NCBI GenBank assembly: GCA_036245805.1
Contig: BTRK01000002.1
Coordinates: forward strand, 10,226,689 to 10,290,688
Direction: 5' to 3'
From: Pristionchus mayeri
Lineage: Eukaryota > Nematoda > Chromadorea > Rhabditida > Neodiplogasteridae
Length of the DNA stretch: 64,000 bases
In this document: in pieces, positions 1 through 11,322 of the stretch
How the letters are laid out: each line of letters begins with the position of its first letter
How positions within the stretch are numbered: the first letter of the stretch is position 1
The notes under the pieces: generated by a model
Database searches by the model: none
Told to the model about the DNA's origin: nothing
Seen by the model: the letters and a program-made list of their open reading frames with translations, nothing else
Made by a program: the position numbers and the translations under genes

Positions 1-466
1 TCGACAGCGACGAGACCAGTGAGTAGTCCCTGGCAAGCCTCACCAGCAACCTTAACAACACGAATAAATGGAGAAATTCAGGCTCGACATACTTCACTCA
101 TGCCAGCGTACAGTTCGCTGTCTACATGCTTGACGATCTTCATTAAGACCAGAAAATCAATTTGAACTTAGTTCACGTTCGGGGCGGAGATTTGCGCCAT
201 CATGGTGGACCTGTAAATATAGACTGTGAGCGGTTCAAAGATCTCGCAACCAAACGGAAACATGATGATTTAACTATAATAAATATCAAATTCGCGATTT
301 CGTATTAGCGTGCCTTGCCAACACTAGTGTAAAAAAGATGCTAATAAGGAGAAGCTAATATATATCAGTGTATGCAACGCAAAACATGCATGCATTTCTG
401 ATTGCCCAATGCAAGGAACAACTCAGTTTTCATACTACTCATTTCAATGGGTGTAGCCCAACAAAC

Positions 467-1391
467 CTAGAGGGAGGGGGGCGTCTCCTGCTTGACATTG
501 GTCGCCGCCAGGAACTCCTTGCCGTTGGCGACGCCGATGTGGGCGCCCTCCCGCTTCACCAGTTCCTCCTTCGAGAGGTTGTGCGCCTGTATTTTAAATA
601 ATTACATATAATTTTAAATGTTGACCAATAATGAAACGACAAGCAAGTTGAATAATACACGTGCAAGTATAGTGTGGCTCGTGAGAGTACTCCCGAAGCA
701 GCACTCTAGTAACGCAGTCTAGTTTCTTCAAATTCTCACTCACTTTCTCGGTCGTTCCTCGGTCGGGCAGGTGGATAGTCTCGACCTTGACGAAGAAGTT
801 GTACTTCATGTAGTCGGGATTCGTCAGCACCGCTCAGCAGTAGTGGTAGGAGTTCCAGGCCTTCTCGTGGATCGCCAGCGGTCCCTTGGGCGCGATCTTG
901 AGGGTCAGCGTCGGGACCTAAACAATATAAAAATATTGATTTATCGATTAAATATGCACTAATTAACGGATAATTAGCACTCACCTTCGACTGGAGGTGG
1001 TGGATCTTGTGCGTGTACTGGCCGCGGTCGTACGAGCCGTTGAAGAGCGCGTGGATAACTTATTTTTGAGCACCTACAAAACGGGATCGATAAGTAGAGG
1101 GTAGCAGCTCATGACTGGTGGGGTGAGAAACGGAAACATGCTAGGCAGACGCGTAATTACATGGCGTGAGCGCGAGAATTGCGTCTATGGTAAACGCGGC
1201 AGAATTATTAGGTCTGGAACTCGGGAAAAGCGAGCGAGTTTCTGTATTTTTGTAAGCGGTCGGCAACATAAAATCTGGCCACATATTTTCATTTGGCCCT
1301 AACAGACGAAGTGGAAAACACACCTTCCCCGCCGCCAGTTTCGGCCTTGCTCGCTTCTCCTCTACGGTCACTCCTCTACGGTCAGCGGAAG
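467..1391 (-). pseudogene. Phosphatidylinositol transfer protein (PITP) relic, N-terminal half only
   Basis: Reading the minus strand, four exon-like blocks with GT-AG borders spell the first half of a class I PITP, a cytosolic lipid-transfer protein of about 270 residues. Near 1391-1320 lie LPLTVEE and EASKAETGGGEG. Block 1073-985 gives VLKNK and, in another frame, GQYTHKIHHLQSK. Block 917-744 gives HEKAWNSYHYC, then TNPDYMKYNFFVK and PDRGTTEK. Block 587-467 gives AHNLSKEELVKREGAHIG. The damage is clear: a 14-bp tandem duplication where the YQ..YSVA part should be, an 89-nt block that shifts frame, an in-frame TGA straight after HYC (arginine in the family), and a stop at 467-469 before the C-terminal half. 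Introns are kept, so it is a decayed genomic copy, not a retrocopy. GC content is higher than the flanks. The family call is firm; that it is non-functional is an inference from several independent breaks. Confidence 0.88.
1357..1384. repeat. 14-bp perfect tandem duplication inside the PITP relic
   Basis: The unit ctcctctacggtca occurs twice back to back (1357-1370 and 1371-1384). On the minus strand it duplicates the codons just after LPLTVEE and brings in stops, replacing residues expected in intact PITPs. Confidence 0.9.
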
Positions 1392-2279
1392 GACGGCATG
1401 GCTGGAACGGTTAAATAAAAAATATTAATAAAAAACAACAAAACAATCGTGGAAAACGCACTATTCCTTGACGATTACTCTCCGTGTTGCACGTTCTCCT
1501 CCGCCGACGACGGATGGACCGGCAGCGAACCGCTGAAACGGAGCGAATGAATGGTGAGGCTCGACAATAAAAGACAACACAAAGGAGGCAAAACTATTAT
1601 GTAGTATCGACATTATCGAAGAAAAGTATTACAATCGCGAGGATGGTGGGAAAAGTCGGGAACAACTAGTCAACACGCCTTCCTACACGGTAGAGCGAAC
1701 GAACACCGCATATAAGAACTGAAGTCGGCATTTCCACGCTCATATCAAGCCAAGCCGAATTAGATGAACACGCGATTAGTGAATGAGAAGCGGGTAGAGT
1801 CAGCAATATTTATATTACAAGTTGCTCGCAAGTCTAGCGAAACAATAGCAACTCGAAAAAAAACAGCTACAAATTTGGTACCATAAGCTAAAAAAAGGTG
1901 TATTCCTGCCTAAATTCATGGTGAGCAAAGTGAATTGGGCCATTCTGAAACGGAATATAACCAGTTTTGAAAAGAAACAACGTAAAAACAAGTGGAAAAC
2001 GCCGATAAATGCGGAGCACTGTCGCGGTCGCTAGGGGAACCGGTAAATTCAAAGCCGGTAAATTGCAAAAATGGTGGGAAACTTCACCAAGGCTCACGCT
2101 ACCGTTCAAATTGTTGAATTATTTTCATTGCGAATTTTCTCCACTCATATATTTTTTAAATTTTTATTTTATTTTTCGAAATAATATGTTTTCAATAGTT
2201 GATTTCAATAGAAAGAAACCAAATAATTTAAAAATATAAACTTTGGGGCTCCCGGATCCCTTTAACGCATTTCCATGTA
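1392..2279. other. No gene seen
   Basis: AT-rich stretch upstream of the PITP relic. The reading frames are short and carry no recognisable motif or splice-consistent exon. Confidence 0.5.
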
Positions 2280-2925
2280 AGTAAGTCAAAGTTCTGCACA
2301 ACATTATACAGTTTTCCGTATTTGCTCTCCAAGTAGTGCGACCGTCCCGAACAATATTCCACGATCATGTTTTCCATATTTCCTCGATGCCCATGTATAT
2401 AAAAGTATTGACTACATTATCAGTGCCGAATACCCTTGCTTTTCTTAAACAATTATTTTTCGAGTCCATAGATTCGACCATGGCTTGGGATGCTTAAGAG
2501 ACCCTCCACCAGAGAACGTAACAGGTCCACGGATGGTGAAAAATTCTATAATTTCGAAACTTTTGCTGATTTACGACCGGAATAGCTAAGGTCAGAGGTC
2601 GATTTTGAAAAAGTTTCAGATACCCCCAGTTGTGGGGATCGAAAAAGTTGATATCTCAGAATGATATTACAAATACATATTTTAGTGTATTTTCACTCGT
2701 AGATAACGAATTTGCATGTTAAAATGCGAAATATCAACTTTTTCGACCTCCAACACTGGGGGTATCTGCAACTTTTTCAAAATCGACCTCAGACCTTAGC
2801 CATAGCGGCCTTCAATCAGAACTTGGTACCTACACTTCAGAAAAAAAGTTTGGGAATTATCGAATTTTTCGCCATCCGAGGACCTGTTACGTTCTCTTGT
2901 GGAGGATCTCTTAATACCCTTCGTC
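2280..2925. repeat. Dispersed repeat with palindromic half
   Basis: 2280-2480 (containing gtagtgcgaccgtcccgaac) recurs twice at 9.96-10.33 kb. 2496-2645 and about 2746-2920 are inverted copies of each other: agaccctccaccagagaacg reads back as a diverged complement near 2900. A further half-copy lies at about 10380-10545. This looks like a fold-back, non-autonomous element. No transposase frame is visible. Confidence 0.7.
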
Positions 2926-3084
2926 TCAGAAGCATTTTACAATGCTTGTGAGTTTTATGAGTTCGAGAAACTATAGCTCGGCAAATTCATGCTATACACT
3001 ATTACCGTTTGATTGGTAGGGAGTTTGCTTTTATTGAAGCAACCGTGATATCGTTTCTCGATCAATAGTTAGCATGCATATATA

Positions 3085-3215
3085 TCTGAGAGAACCGAGC
3101 AATATCACCTATAGGCCGTACAGCGAAAAATAAAGTCTCTGATTGTAAGATGTATCTAGGGGTAACTTTTCAAGTAGAGTTCGAAAATCGACCTCAGAAA
3201 GCCGTATCTCTAACG
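3085..3215 (+). repeat. Fragment related to the 42.2-44.1 kb palindromic element
   Basis: Shares ataggccgtacagcgaaaaa, ctaggggtaacttttc and aaagccgtatctct with the ends of the palindrome at 42188-44061, so it is a stray end of the same repeat family. Confidence 0.65.
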
Positions 3216-3369
3216 CCGAACTGTCTATGTTATTGTCCTGAAAGCCTACTAAGAATCGAAATGCGTCATTTTCTGTTCGGTACTACATTTCGCCTGCAAA
3301 CATTCCCATTTTCTCTAATGCCATTTTAACTCATTGAATTGTATTCCGTTGCTGAATGTGTATTTTTTC

Positions 3370-3725
3370 TGTGTGTTTACACTATGTCAAGAAACAATTC
3401 TTAGAAAGTATATTGTCCATGATAACTATCCCATCCTGCTCTATGTGCCTTCAAATTAATTGTTTTAAAAAGGCATGACTCGACCATGGCTGGTGATGCT
3501 CAACTCGTCGCGATCCTCTCTGGCTCCGACTGCGTTCGGCTTGATAATTGGCGCGGAGGTATTTCCGCAGAATTTGAAAATAAAATGTTTGTTTATTGTA
3601 GGTCATCATTCTAGTAGTTTCTTGTTTGTTAATTCCGTTCATTTCCGAAGCAATCTACCATGCTGGTCAGTGGTAATAATTCATAGTTAGAAATAGCTAA
3701 GCCTGGTTACAAGTGTGAAATGATT
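3370..3725 (+). repeat. Dispersed duplication, copy 1 (partner 14705-15068)
   Basis: Matches 14705-15068 in the same orientation at roughly 75-80% by eye, including gcatgactcgaccatggct, gactgcgttcggctt and aatctaccatgctggtcagt. No coding frame is shared between the copies, so an old duplicated non-coding segment or element fragment is the likely reading. Confidence 0.7.
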
Positions 3726-4053
3726 ATGCAAATTTAAAATTTTAAAATGAGCAATTTCCCTTCAATTTAGGTGTAATTCATCGCAATTTTCGCATTCAAA
3801 TTCGTATTATTACCGCAATGTTCTTTCTCGCCGTATTTTCGCGCTGCATTCTGCTCTATTATCAGATGTTTGACATTCAATTGAACGGTAACATGAGCAG
3901 CTACAAAACCAACCAAAATAATTTACTCAATATCAGATGACGACTACTTTCTGATAGTAATCGATATTTTACGGGACATTTCTTTCGAGTATTTGAGCGG
4001 AATGTAAGTGTTATTAGCACATGCTTCTAAATTATTGAGCAAGTGGTGCCTGC

Positions 4054-4097
4054 ACACTGGAATACGCCTTCTTTTACACTGGAATACGCCTTCTTTA
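4054..4097 (+). repeat. 22-bp tandem duplication
   Basis: acactggaatacgccttctt occurs at 4054 and again at 4076 in direct tandem. The rest of 3726-4547 shows no gene I can support. Confidence 0.85.
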
Positions 4098-4547
4098 AAA
4101 TAACTTATTATCTATAGGTACGAGAGACAGACAACCGATACAATGGTGGCCTTATTTATTATTGAACTGACTAACTTAATTCCGGCAACAATTAACTCGA
4201 CCAGGTGGATTCTGGGGTAAATTTGACAATCTACTCTAAATAAAATAGTTTCTAGGCTGGTGGAACTTCACATTGAGCGTGTTATTTCTCATGTGTAACG
4301 TCATTGCAGGATGCACTGTACGTATTGCAGCTCCATTTGGGAGAAATTATTTCGCATTTTGCAGATGCTTATATACATTTATCTATACAATCGAGCGCTT
4401 CTCAGAGGAGTGTCCATCTCAATTCTAAATTACTCATTGGCAAATACTTTCCAAATCCGTGAAAATTGCAGGATTATTGAAGTTCGTATCTAGTAATAGA
4501 AAATAAAAGTAAATCGCAAAATTTAGTATCAATCTCGCCCATTTCAG

Positions 4548-4697
4548 TTGTTGATGTCCGTTGGATTGCCTGCTGGGTCTCTCGCAGGAGTTGGCTATGC
4601 CTTAGTTTTGCTACTTCAATTGGGGACCGGCTGAGTGGCAGCTTTCGCGCTACATCTCAATAGCATTATTCGACCTATTCGTTTCGATGTAGGATAA
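4548..4697 (+). pseudogene. 7TM chemoreceptor-like exon fragment with in-frame stop
   Basis: After an acceptor (atttcag, ending at 4547) the frame reads a hydrophobic segment: MSVGLPAGSLAGVGYALV, then LLLQLGTG, a TGA at 4632-4634, then VAAFALHLNSIIRPIRFDV. The pattern of Gly/Pro-rich helix, GTG and a long second helix resembles Srh/Sri-type nematode chemoreceptors, but the match is from memory and weak. No neighbouring exons on the same strand complete it. Minus-strand 7TM-like scraps follow at 4.9-5.9 kb, perhaps from the same dismembered gene after an inversion. Confidence 0.35.
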
Positions 4698-4937
4698 GTT
4701 GTTTTTGTGGCACGAGGTCGAATGAGAATTATGCCGTAATAGTTTTCTTCCGAACCTTTTTTGCCCTTTTTTTAGTAAATTTAAGATAATTTTCAGATTC
4801 TGGCTGTTTTTCATGATACTTACGATTTACGAGGATTCCGAATTTCAGCGACAATTCAACAACCTTCCACTGATTGCCAGGGTTAGACGATTTTTGAGAT
4901 TGAAGGTAAGCAAACATTCGATGTGCTCTATCGAATA

Positions 4938-5174
4938 TTAGTTTTCTGCCTCCAGTGTACAGGAAATCAACATTGAAGAGTGCACATACAATGCAACCAG
5001 GAACCGCAGCGACAACAAACTCATAGTTTGAGCAACTCGGTGCTTCTTTGACCCAAGGCGGTGGAAGAAGAGCAACCCAATAGCATTTATCAATGCGATT
5101 GCGATAAACACTGAACATATGATTATCCGAATAAATGAACGAGGTAAAATCACCAAAAAAGCCACAATAGACAC
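4938..5174 (-). pseudogene. 7TM chemoreceptor-like fragment A
   Basis: The minus-strand frame contains a hydrophobic stretch FLVILPRSFIRIIICSVFIA, then IALINAIGLLFF, a basic loop RLGSKKHRVAQTMSLLSLRF and LVALYVHS. This resembles the cytoplasmic loop between helices 5 and 6 of nematode receptors (basic, then a helix). A related copy is at 5754-5900, which supports former coding use. No flanking exons, start or end are visible, so it is treated as a relic; the receptor subfamily cannot be named. Confidence 0.35.
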
Positions 5175-5753
5175 TTTTAAACAATATTGGTTTAAATGAT
5201 CACGTCCACAGATAACCTGTCATGAAATTTGATAAGCACGGACACCGATGAATAGACACCATGTTGATCTTAGTATATATTCATCGAAATGGAAAATATC
5301 GTAATTATGGAAGCAATTTGTGCCAAGTGGACATTGCTTGGATGGTGGACGTATCACGTGTAATGTTAATGTTTTTCTGACTTCTCATACGCATTTTCAG
5401 CGTGAGCTATACAATTTTATGAGTGGGCTATGCAATTTGCTTTCCAGCGCAGAGCTATAATTTGTAGATCTTCGTCCCCACTAACGCTTACAATCGCATG
5501 AAATTCAAAGAAACGCCCATGCACGTGCATATTCCCCCTTGTGGTATTTGTGAAATATGCTCACTTTTGATCGATTATGAAAATGTTCCTGTATTTACAG
5601 CCGAGTTGAGATTCGATTTACGACTGTGCACTCTCTCACAAATAAGGAAGTGTGTCCCTGTTTATGAGGTGTAAACAGGGAATGTATTATTAATTCCTGG
5701 AAATATGATCTTGTAACCAACAAAAGGGGTTTGCGTCTACGCGAAATCAAACC

Positions 5754-5900
5754 TCAAGAGTGCGTACAAAACGCAACCAGGAATCTCAGCCACAACAAAC
5801 TCATATTTTGAACAACTCGAGGCATCTTGGACAAATATCGCTGGAAGAAGAGCAACTCGATTCGATGTATCAAAACAATAACAATATCGAAACAATAACA
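5754..5900 (-). pseudogene. 7TM chemoreceptor-like fragment B, paralogue of fragment A
   Basis: The frame reads IVLIHRIELLFFQRYLSKMP, then RVVQNMSLLWLRFLVAFCTH and a stop, aligning with fragment A (LLFFHRLGSKKHRVAQTMSL). The shared frame over about 40 residues suggests duplicated exons that once coded. Between the two (5185-5753) I see nothing else. Confidence 0.35.
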
Positions 5901-6033
5901 ATACGATGTTTCAAAACGTGTATGACATGATAACATTTATAAACGCGGTTGATACACACTATGTGTACATGTTATTTGATGCTCCTGAGTTTAACGGATA
6001 ATGTTCACGCTCACGCTCCTTGCTCAACGTGGC

Positions 6034-7423
6034 TCATTGCTCTTCGCACAGCAAATAACTCTCTTTCAAATCGAAAATGACATTCCAATGTAACACTTCG
6101 GATGTAATGATCCTTTCAGGCATATCCGATAAAAGCACGGGAACAATCTGCAATTTATCATACATTTTTGTGAAAAAAAAAGGTTTGATTTTTAAAAATC
6201 GTGTTCTTACCTTATCCAAATTGCTAGTAATTTTCATTTTTTTCCCCAGGCGGTGACTCCGAAATATCTCTGATATTTAGCCGCAATGCTGATTCTCGAG
6301 TATATGTGTCCCGTCTGATCAATATTTAGCGTAAATTGATCGATCTTAGGAAGATGCTTGCATTCAGTGAGAAACACAAGGACTTGGTGATTCCAGCGGG
6401 GAGATATCTGAATGCACACTAAGAATTATATTTTATTAGGTTGGTCCATAAGTTTCTGACTTTTAATTTTTCATAATTTCTCCTGGCCTATTTCGATTGC
6501 CTGCAATTCCTCTATAGTTTTAGTGACGTCAGTAGTGGTGGAGTACCGTAAAACATTTACATTGAATATAATGGTTATTGAACGTGAGAAAATTATTTTC
6601 ATATCGAAACTGCTGAAAATAGAGTTTTTCGATGTTTTTGGTTGAGCCCAACTTCTAAAATATTTCAGACCTCCTGAATCTGCCCAAAATATATGTAGTA
6701 GGGCAAAAGTTGCTTGTTCAGTTAAACGTGAACAACACAGTCTTCATTGCGAGTGAGAAGAGAGAAACAACAAAACGTGCTGATTTCAAAGTTTCAATTT
6801 CTACATCGCAGTTCCGAAATATCCTAATTACCTATTGATTAATGAATCTGTTCCTAAATATAACTGTGTACTAAGATAGCGCGGTAGAAAATAATGAGCC
6901 ACTATTGAGTTCTCGAGGTTGATCTATTCGAGTACAGCGCCAGAAAATATAAAACAAGCATTTTCAAATTAGCGCAGTGTCTAGATTTGGCCAAAGTTTT
7001 AAACGGGGATTCAGAGGACCAGAACTTCCGAAGTGTCAAATTATATGTCCCTGTAATAGGCTTCTCAACAATCCATCGCTTGTGTCTCAATCACTTCTGC
7101 CCTTGGGCTTACGATCAATTGAAAAGTATTGAAAATCAAGCACGAAGTAGATTTTGACTGTGAATAGTGTCATCCTTGCTGATCGAATCGGCCCGATATT
7201 GCATCGCTTAAAAAGTATTCCCAAGTCTTCATCAACTCTCATTAGTTGATTGACTGAATGCATTGGACGGGGAAGGTCAAAATATCCGAACATGAAAATA
7301 GTCAGAAACTTATGGACCAACCTGATAAATGAAAATTACCAATCGAGGATTATCGATTTCCTCGATGGCTGTCATTTGCAGTATAATCTTGATAATATCC
7401 GAAGGCAACTTGTCCAAGTCCAT
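6034..7423 (-). pseudogene. F-box-like gene (family 1), first intron carries a mariner-like element, likely frameshifted
   Basis: Exon 1 (7423-7340, 84 nt) encodes MDLDKLPSDIIKIILQMTAI and EEIDNPRL, an F-box-like start (LPSDII..I). Exon 2 (6407-6211) gives ISPRWNHQVLVFLTECKHLP, then IDQFTLNIDQTGHIY and AAKYQRYFGVTAWGKK. Exon 3 (6147-6034) gives IVPVLLSDMPERIITSEVLH and ends LLCEEQ. Borders are GT-AG. Exon 2 is 197 nt: an A-run near 6235-6242 closes the frame at GKK-stop, and one extra base would restore the link to exon 3. Intron 1 (6408-7339) holds an 884-bp mariner-like element. F-box proteins usually bring substrates to SCF ubiquitin ligases; that role is inferred here. Paralogues are at 15.2, 21.4 and 23.6 kb. 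It could still be functional with exon 2 as the last exon. Confidence 0.65.
6439..7322. mobile_element. Mariner-like non-autonomous element, copy 1
   Basis: Terminal inverted repeats ggttggtccataagtttctg face inward at both ends (884 bp); the flanks keep TA on the left and TG on the right. The same element occurs at 34277-35167. No DD34D transposase is readable. Both copies keep short shared frames: one reads VGQKLLVQLNVNN and STSQFRNILITY (plus strand), another RWIVEKPITGTYNLTLRKFW (minus strand). These may be cargo or relic sequence. It sits inside the first intron of the F-box-like gene at 6034-7423. Confidence 0.85.
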
Positions 7424-7634
7424 TGCATTGTCAGGATTTACAATCATTTTTTATTTGCCTGCAATTGGTGCTGTAACTTGCGAGCACTTGGAATTTTAAG
7501 AGCGTAAGCATTTCGAATATACGCTTACAAGGCTATGACGCGAATGTGTAAACATGTCATGTTAGAATTGGAGAATAAGGATGCATTTAACACAAAAGCA
7601 AATAACAAAATTTAAATTTATAATAACAAACGCA

Positions 7635-8427
7635 TTACAAATACCAGTGAATTTCAACAACGACATATCCAACCGAGTTCACAGGCTGACGATTCTCCTT
7701 ACAGTACTTTTTTGAGTTGGCGAGGTATGTTGGGGCGCATTTTTGATTATGCATGAGACAAATATGGAGGTACAACCACGAATTGTTCTGATTTTCATAG
7801 CTATTTTTATTTGCTGTTTCTGCAAATATTATTTGCATTTTATGTCAGTATGATTAATTATATTTTTCTACTACATCGGAATAATGTAGGGAAATTTTGA
7901 TTCTCCATGTCATAGGAAATACAACTATTGATATACAATCTGATAGTGAGAGCATAGTATCATACATAAACATTATATTTGTTGTGCATGAGAAGGTGCA
8001 GAAATAAAAAGCAAAGGAATCTGAAGCGAATCTTATCCTCGTCATAATCAAATAATCGGCGAGAAAAGGAGATGAATAATGTTGTGAAAATCAAATGAGG
8101 TGGAACATATGCCATTTTATTCGAAATAACGAACAGTTCGATTGAACGTCACTTACATTGTTTGTTGTTCTAGATCATTATTCTCCTTTTCTGAGCTTGC
8201 GAAACATCTCGAAGCCTCAACATCAACCTCAGAATGAAAATTAAATTAAAGTAATTCTCCCTAAAAGCAAAATTTTGAATATTGGCCCAAATTAGCTGAA
8301 GCAATTTACCAGCACTCCATTCTCTCGCAGCTCAACTGCCAGCAGGCGGAAGTGCTGCTGGAATGGGACTAGCTCGGATGAGAGGACGATGGGTAAAAGA
8401 CCGGCCACACTAGAGACAACCACGAAC
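7635..8427 (-). pseudogene. Decayed 7TM-like gene, exon remnants
   Basis: A clean exon-like block (8427-8310, after ttgcag and before GTAAAT) encodes FVVVSSVAGLLPIVLSSELV then PFQQHFRLLAVELRENGVL, a membrane helix followed by a charged loop, typical of nematode 7TM receptors. Downstream on the same strand are weaker pieces: 8051-7854 with internal stops, and 7838-7635 encoding SWLYLHICLMHNQKCAPTYL and ending EIHWYL. Joining them is speculative. The 1.26 kb element at 8619 lies just upstream and may have cut off the 5' exons. Subfamily unknown. Confidence 0.3.
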
Positions 8428-8618
8428 TGCAAAAGGAGAGCAACAAGTTTTAAATGTATCAATTATAAATTTTTCATATCACTCTTTCCTTTCGGTCGAC
8501 AATCGAAACTATTCTTAGGTAGTTTCCTGCGAATTTTGTAATTTGATAAAAGTTTTTGTTTGTTAAATTTCTGGGGTTCCGGAATTGCGTCAGATACATA
8601 CGTCCATGATTGTATCAG

Positions 8619-9879
8619 GTTGTAACATAAGTTTTGTCGCGTCCAATCTCTTATGCATTTTAACCTCAGAAATTCTTCGAATTAATTTAATCTCAATTTC
8701 GTTATTCATCATCAGTGAGGGCCTTCGTACTCTTTCTTACGCGCTTTACTTCAGTCCTGTCAAGGCAGTTGAGGAGGCACAATAGTCAGACAAAGTTGTA
8801 CTGAGATAAGGATTACAAATCATTTTCACGCATCAGCTCTTCTTGAAAAGGATAAATTATGCCGATTTTGTGTGATTTGCGTAAAGTACTACATATGTGC
8901 ATAATTTTGAACCACTCACGGATAATGACAAACGAAAATCGTTCTAGAAATGTAGACGAGTTTGTATAATGTGGATGGTTGGTGACGGTCGCGAAAACTT
9001 TCGCAAGCCGAATTTTCTTCTCAATTGATATCCAGATCCAAATAGTGGTGGAATATAGTTCACCCAAAGTGGTCAGTATGCAGACAAAATTTGGGGTAGA
9101 TTGGGTTCTGTTGAGATAAGTGGCTCCATTCAGAACAATGGTATGTAAATTAAACTAATGAAATCGGCACTTTGTTCATATTCCTACCTCGCACACATGT
9201 TCAATATCTGATTTGTTGTGTCCATCCTAACCATAAACCCTTCCCTTACTAGTATCTACTTGGGATAAGTTTGGAAATAAATAGCTTTTGAATGACAATC
9301 TTTAATTCGAAAAACCTAAACTTGCATATTTTGGTAAAATTGTGCGCGAATTGAATTAATAAAAATTCAAATTTCCCACAAGTGGAGTGTTCTTTCTCTC
9401 ACTTGTTTAATGATAAATTATACCTCCATGAGTGGTAATTGGAACGCACTTATGTTAGTCACTGTTGTTGCAATTCTGGATTCAGAAGAGTTTGTCAAGT
9501 TGGCTACGAATCAGCGGCTAACCTTACACTCAGTGAAGTATATCTTTGATTCCGCTCAACATAGCACCATATCTGGCGTATATTTTGAAAGAGCATTGAC
9601 GGGGTATATCACCATGCTGTAGAAGTTTTGTTCATTATTCATCTCTGCGAACTAGCACCTGATCAAACGAATTAAAAAAATCTGCACCAAATTTAAATCA
9701 GTTCATATTAATATTTTTCGCATAGCCAGCGTGCGCAGTTCAGCTCTACCCTATGATTTTTTTATGTGCATGAACACCCCAAACATATACTAGGAGGTCA
9801 GGCATTGATAATGTTTGAGAAGTATCCTTCATGGAAATATTGTGAACCTCCGAAATGCGACAAAACTTATGTTACAACC
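8619..9879. mobile_element. 1.26 kb inverted-repeat element, copy 1
   Basis: Ends ggttgtaacataagttttgt as inverted repeats. Near-identical copies lie at 17902-19179 and, inverted, at 30953-32211. The size and TIR style are mariner-like, but I find no transposase. All copies keep two short frames: one (minus, 9067-8813) with TTIWIWISIEKKIRLAKVF and KSHKIGIIYPFQEEL; one (plus, 9410-9622) with MSGNWNALMLVTVVAILDSE and FERALTGYITML. Their conservation may only reflect recent copying. Confidence 0.85.
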
Positions 9880-9959
9880 TAATATATGCATCTGCGTGAT
9901 CTATACAATTTGATGAGATATGTTTGCAAGCGTAACGCTTTAATTTGTAGCTCTTGTTC

Positions 9960-10330
9960 TGTCACAGTTTTGCACAAAATTATACGGTTTTTCGTATTTG
10001 CTCTCCAAGTAGTGCGACCGTCCCGAACAATATTCCACAATCATGTTTTCAATATTTCCTCAAAGCTCATACATGTGTAGAGCAGCATTGAGAAATTGTC
10101 GACTGGGCACTCTAGCATGGGTACATTCCCTTAACGCATTTCCACGTAAGCAAGTCAAAGTTCTGTACAACATTATACGGTTTTCCGAATTTGTTCTCCA
10201 AGTAGTGCGACCGTCCCGAACAATATTCCACGATCATGTTGTCCATATTTCCTCAATGCCCGTGTATATAACAGCACTGACTGCATTGTCACTGCCGCAT
10301 GCCATTATCTTTCTTTAGACAATTCTTTTT
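9960..10330 (+). repeat. Tandem pair of a dispersed repeat
   Basis: Two units about 193 bp apart share gtagtgcgaccgtcccgaac and flanking sequence; the unit also occurs at 2290-2400. The stretch runs into the half-palindrome at 10380-10545 that matches 2490-2640. Confidence 0.75.
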
Positions 10331-10339
10331 CGATTTCAT

Positions 10340-10970
10340 AGATTTAAAATGACTCGACCATGGGATGCTTTTTTTAAACGGAGAGGACCTTTAAGAGACC
10401 CTCCACCAGATAACGTAACAGGTCCATATATGATGAAAAATAATTTGCATGATTTCCAATCTTGTGTAGTTACCGAGTACTGATTGACGGCCGCAATAAC
10501 TAAGGTCAGAGATCGATTTTGAAAAAGTTTCAGATACAAAATTCGTGATTTTTGGCCAAAAATCAAGATTTCCTGATGTACTGATAATTGAACGTGCATT
10601 GGGAAGCAGTGTTTGGAATATTTGCTGATACTACCGATCAATGTTAGCTCGATAAGCCTTGATTTTGATGCGTTTATGGATCAATTTTATGTAGGCCACT
10701 ATTCAAAAAATCATAGTATTGTGTTCGGCGTGAAATTTCAGAATTCTCCAGAAATCACTTTTCAAAGGTTCCACGTATCGAAAAAAGGAACATGTTATTG
10801 TTTCATATTTAAAATCTGTTTCTAGTCCAATGCAAGGATGCAAGAACTGGCCCAATATTCAAAATAAGATGTTGCCCTGTACGGCATTTTGGCCATTTTG
10901 GCGCACTTTCGATCAACTTTCACAAAAGTGCTTTTTTTTTTAAATCTGAAAAAATCAGATCTATCGTACC
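10340..10970. other. Repeat half-copy, then no gene seen
   Basis: 10380-10545 is a diverged copy of the left arm of the 2.5-2.9 kb palindrome (agagaccctccaccagataa, then taaggtcagagatcgatttt). 10560-10970 shows no supported gene. Confidence 0.55.
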
Positions 10971-11319
10971 GAATTAATATTCCGGAACGGATATGATACG
11001 GTTCGGAATTGTATCAAATTTGCGTTTAGCGAGAGGAAAACACTCAAAATACAACGTTATGAGTCGTTTTTATGCTCGTTGAATTCCTTGTCGCCTCCCA
11101 TTTTATTATCTGTTGATTTTAAAAAATAAAATCGATAATTTTACGAGAAAATGGCTGAAAGTGTAAAGAAAAATGAATACCGTAATCGGAAACCGTCACT
11201 TTTGCTGTGCAAAATTGCACTTCAAAAGTGATACGCCACGCTATTTTCATCGGCCCTCATTTTTCGTCAATTTTGGTCGTTTTCATGGTTATGTTGCTCA
11301 AATTGTTGATTTTTGTGGT
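10971..11319 (+). repeat. Left long terminal inverted repeat of the 3.7 kb element
   Basis: Complement of 14308-14666 with a few small indels (for example an A-run near 11125). Its inner edge runs straight into the truncated cargo exon at 11323. Confidence 0.85.
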
Positions 11320-11322
11320 CCT

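Noticed and set aside
4729..5184. 151-codon minus-strand frame
   Set aside because: Overlaps the 7TM-like frame; only the other frame is shared with the duplicate at 5754-5900.
7635..7838. Cys-containing C-terminal frame considered as a small secreted or ShK-like peptide
   Set aside because: Cysteine number and spacing do not fit ShK, and no signal peptide is present; kept only as part of a decayed 7TM-like region.
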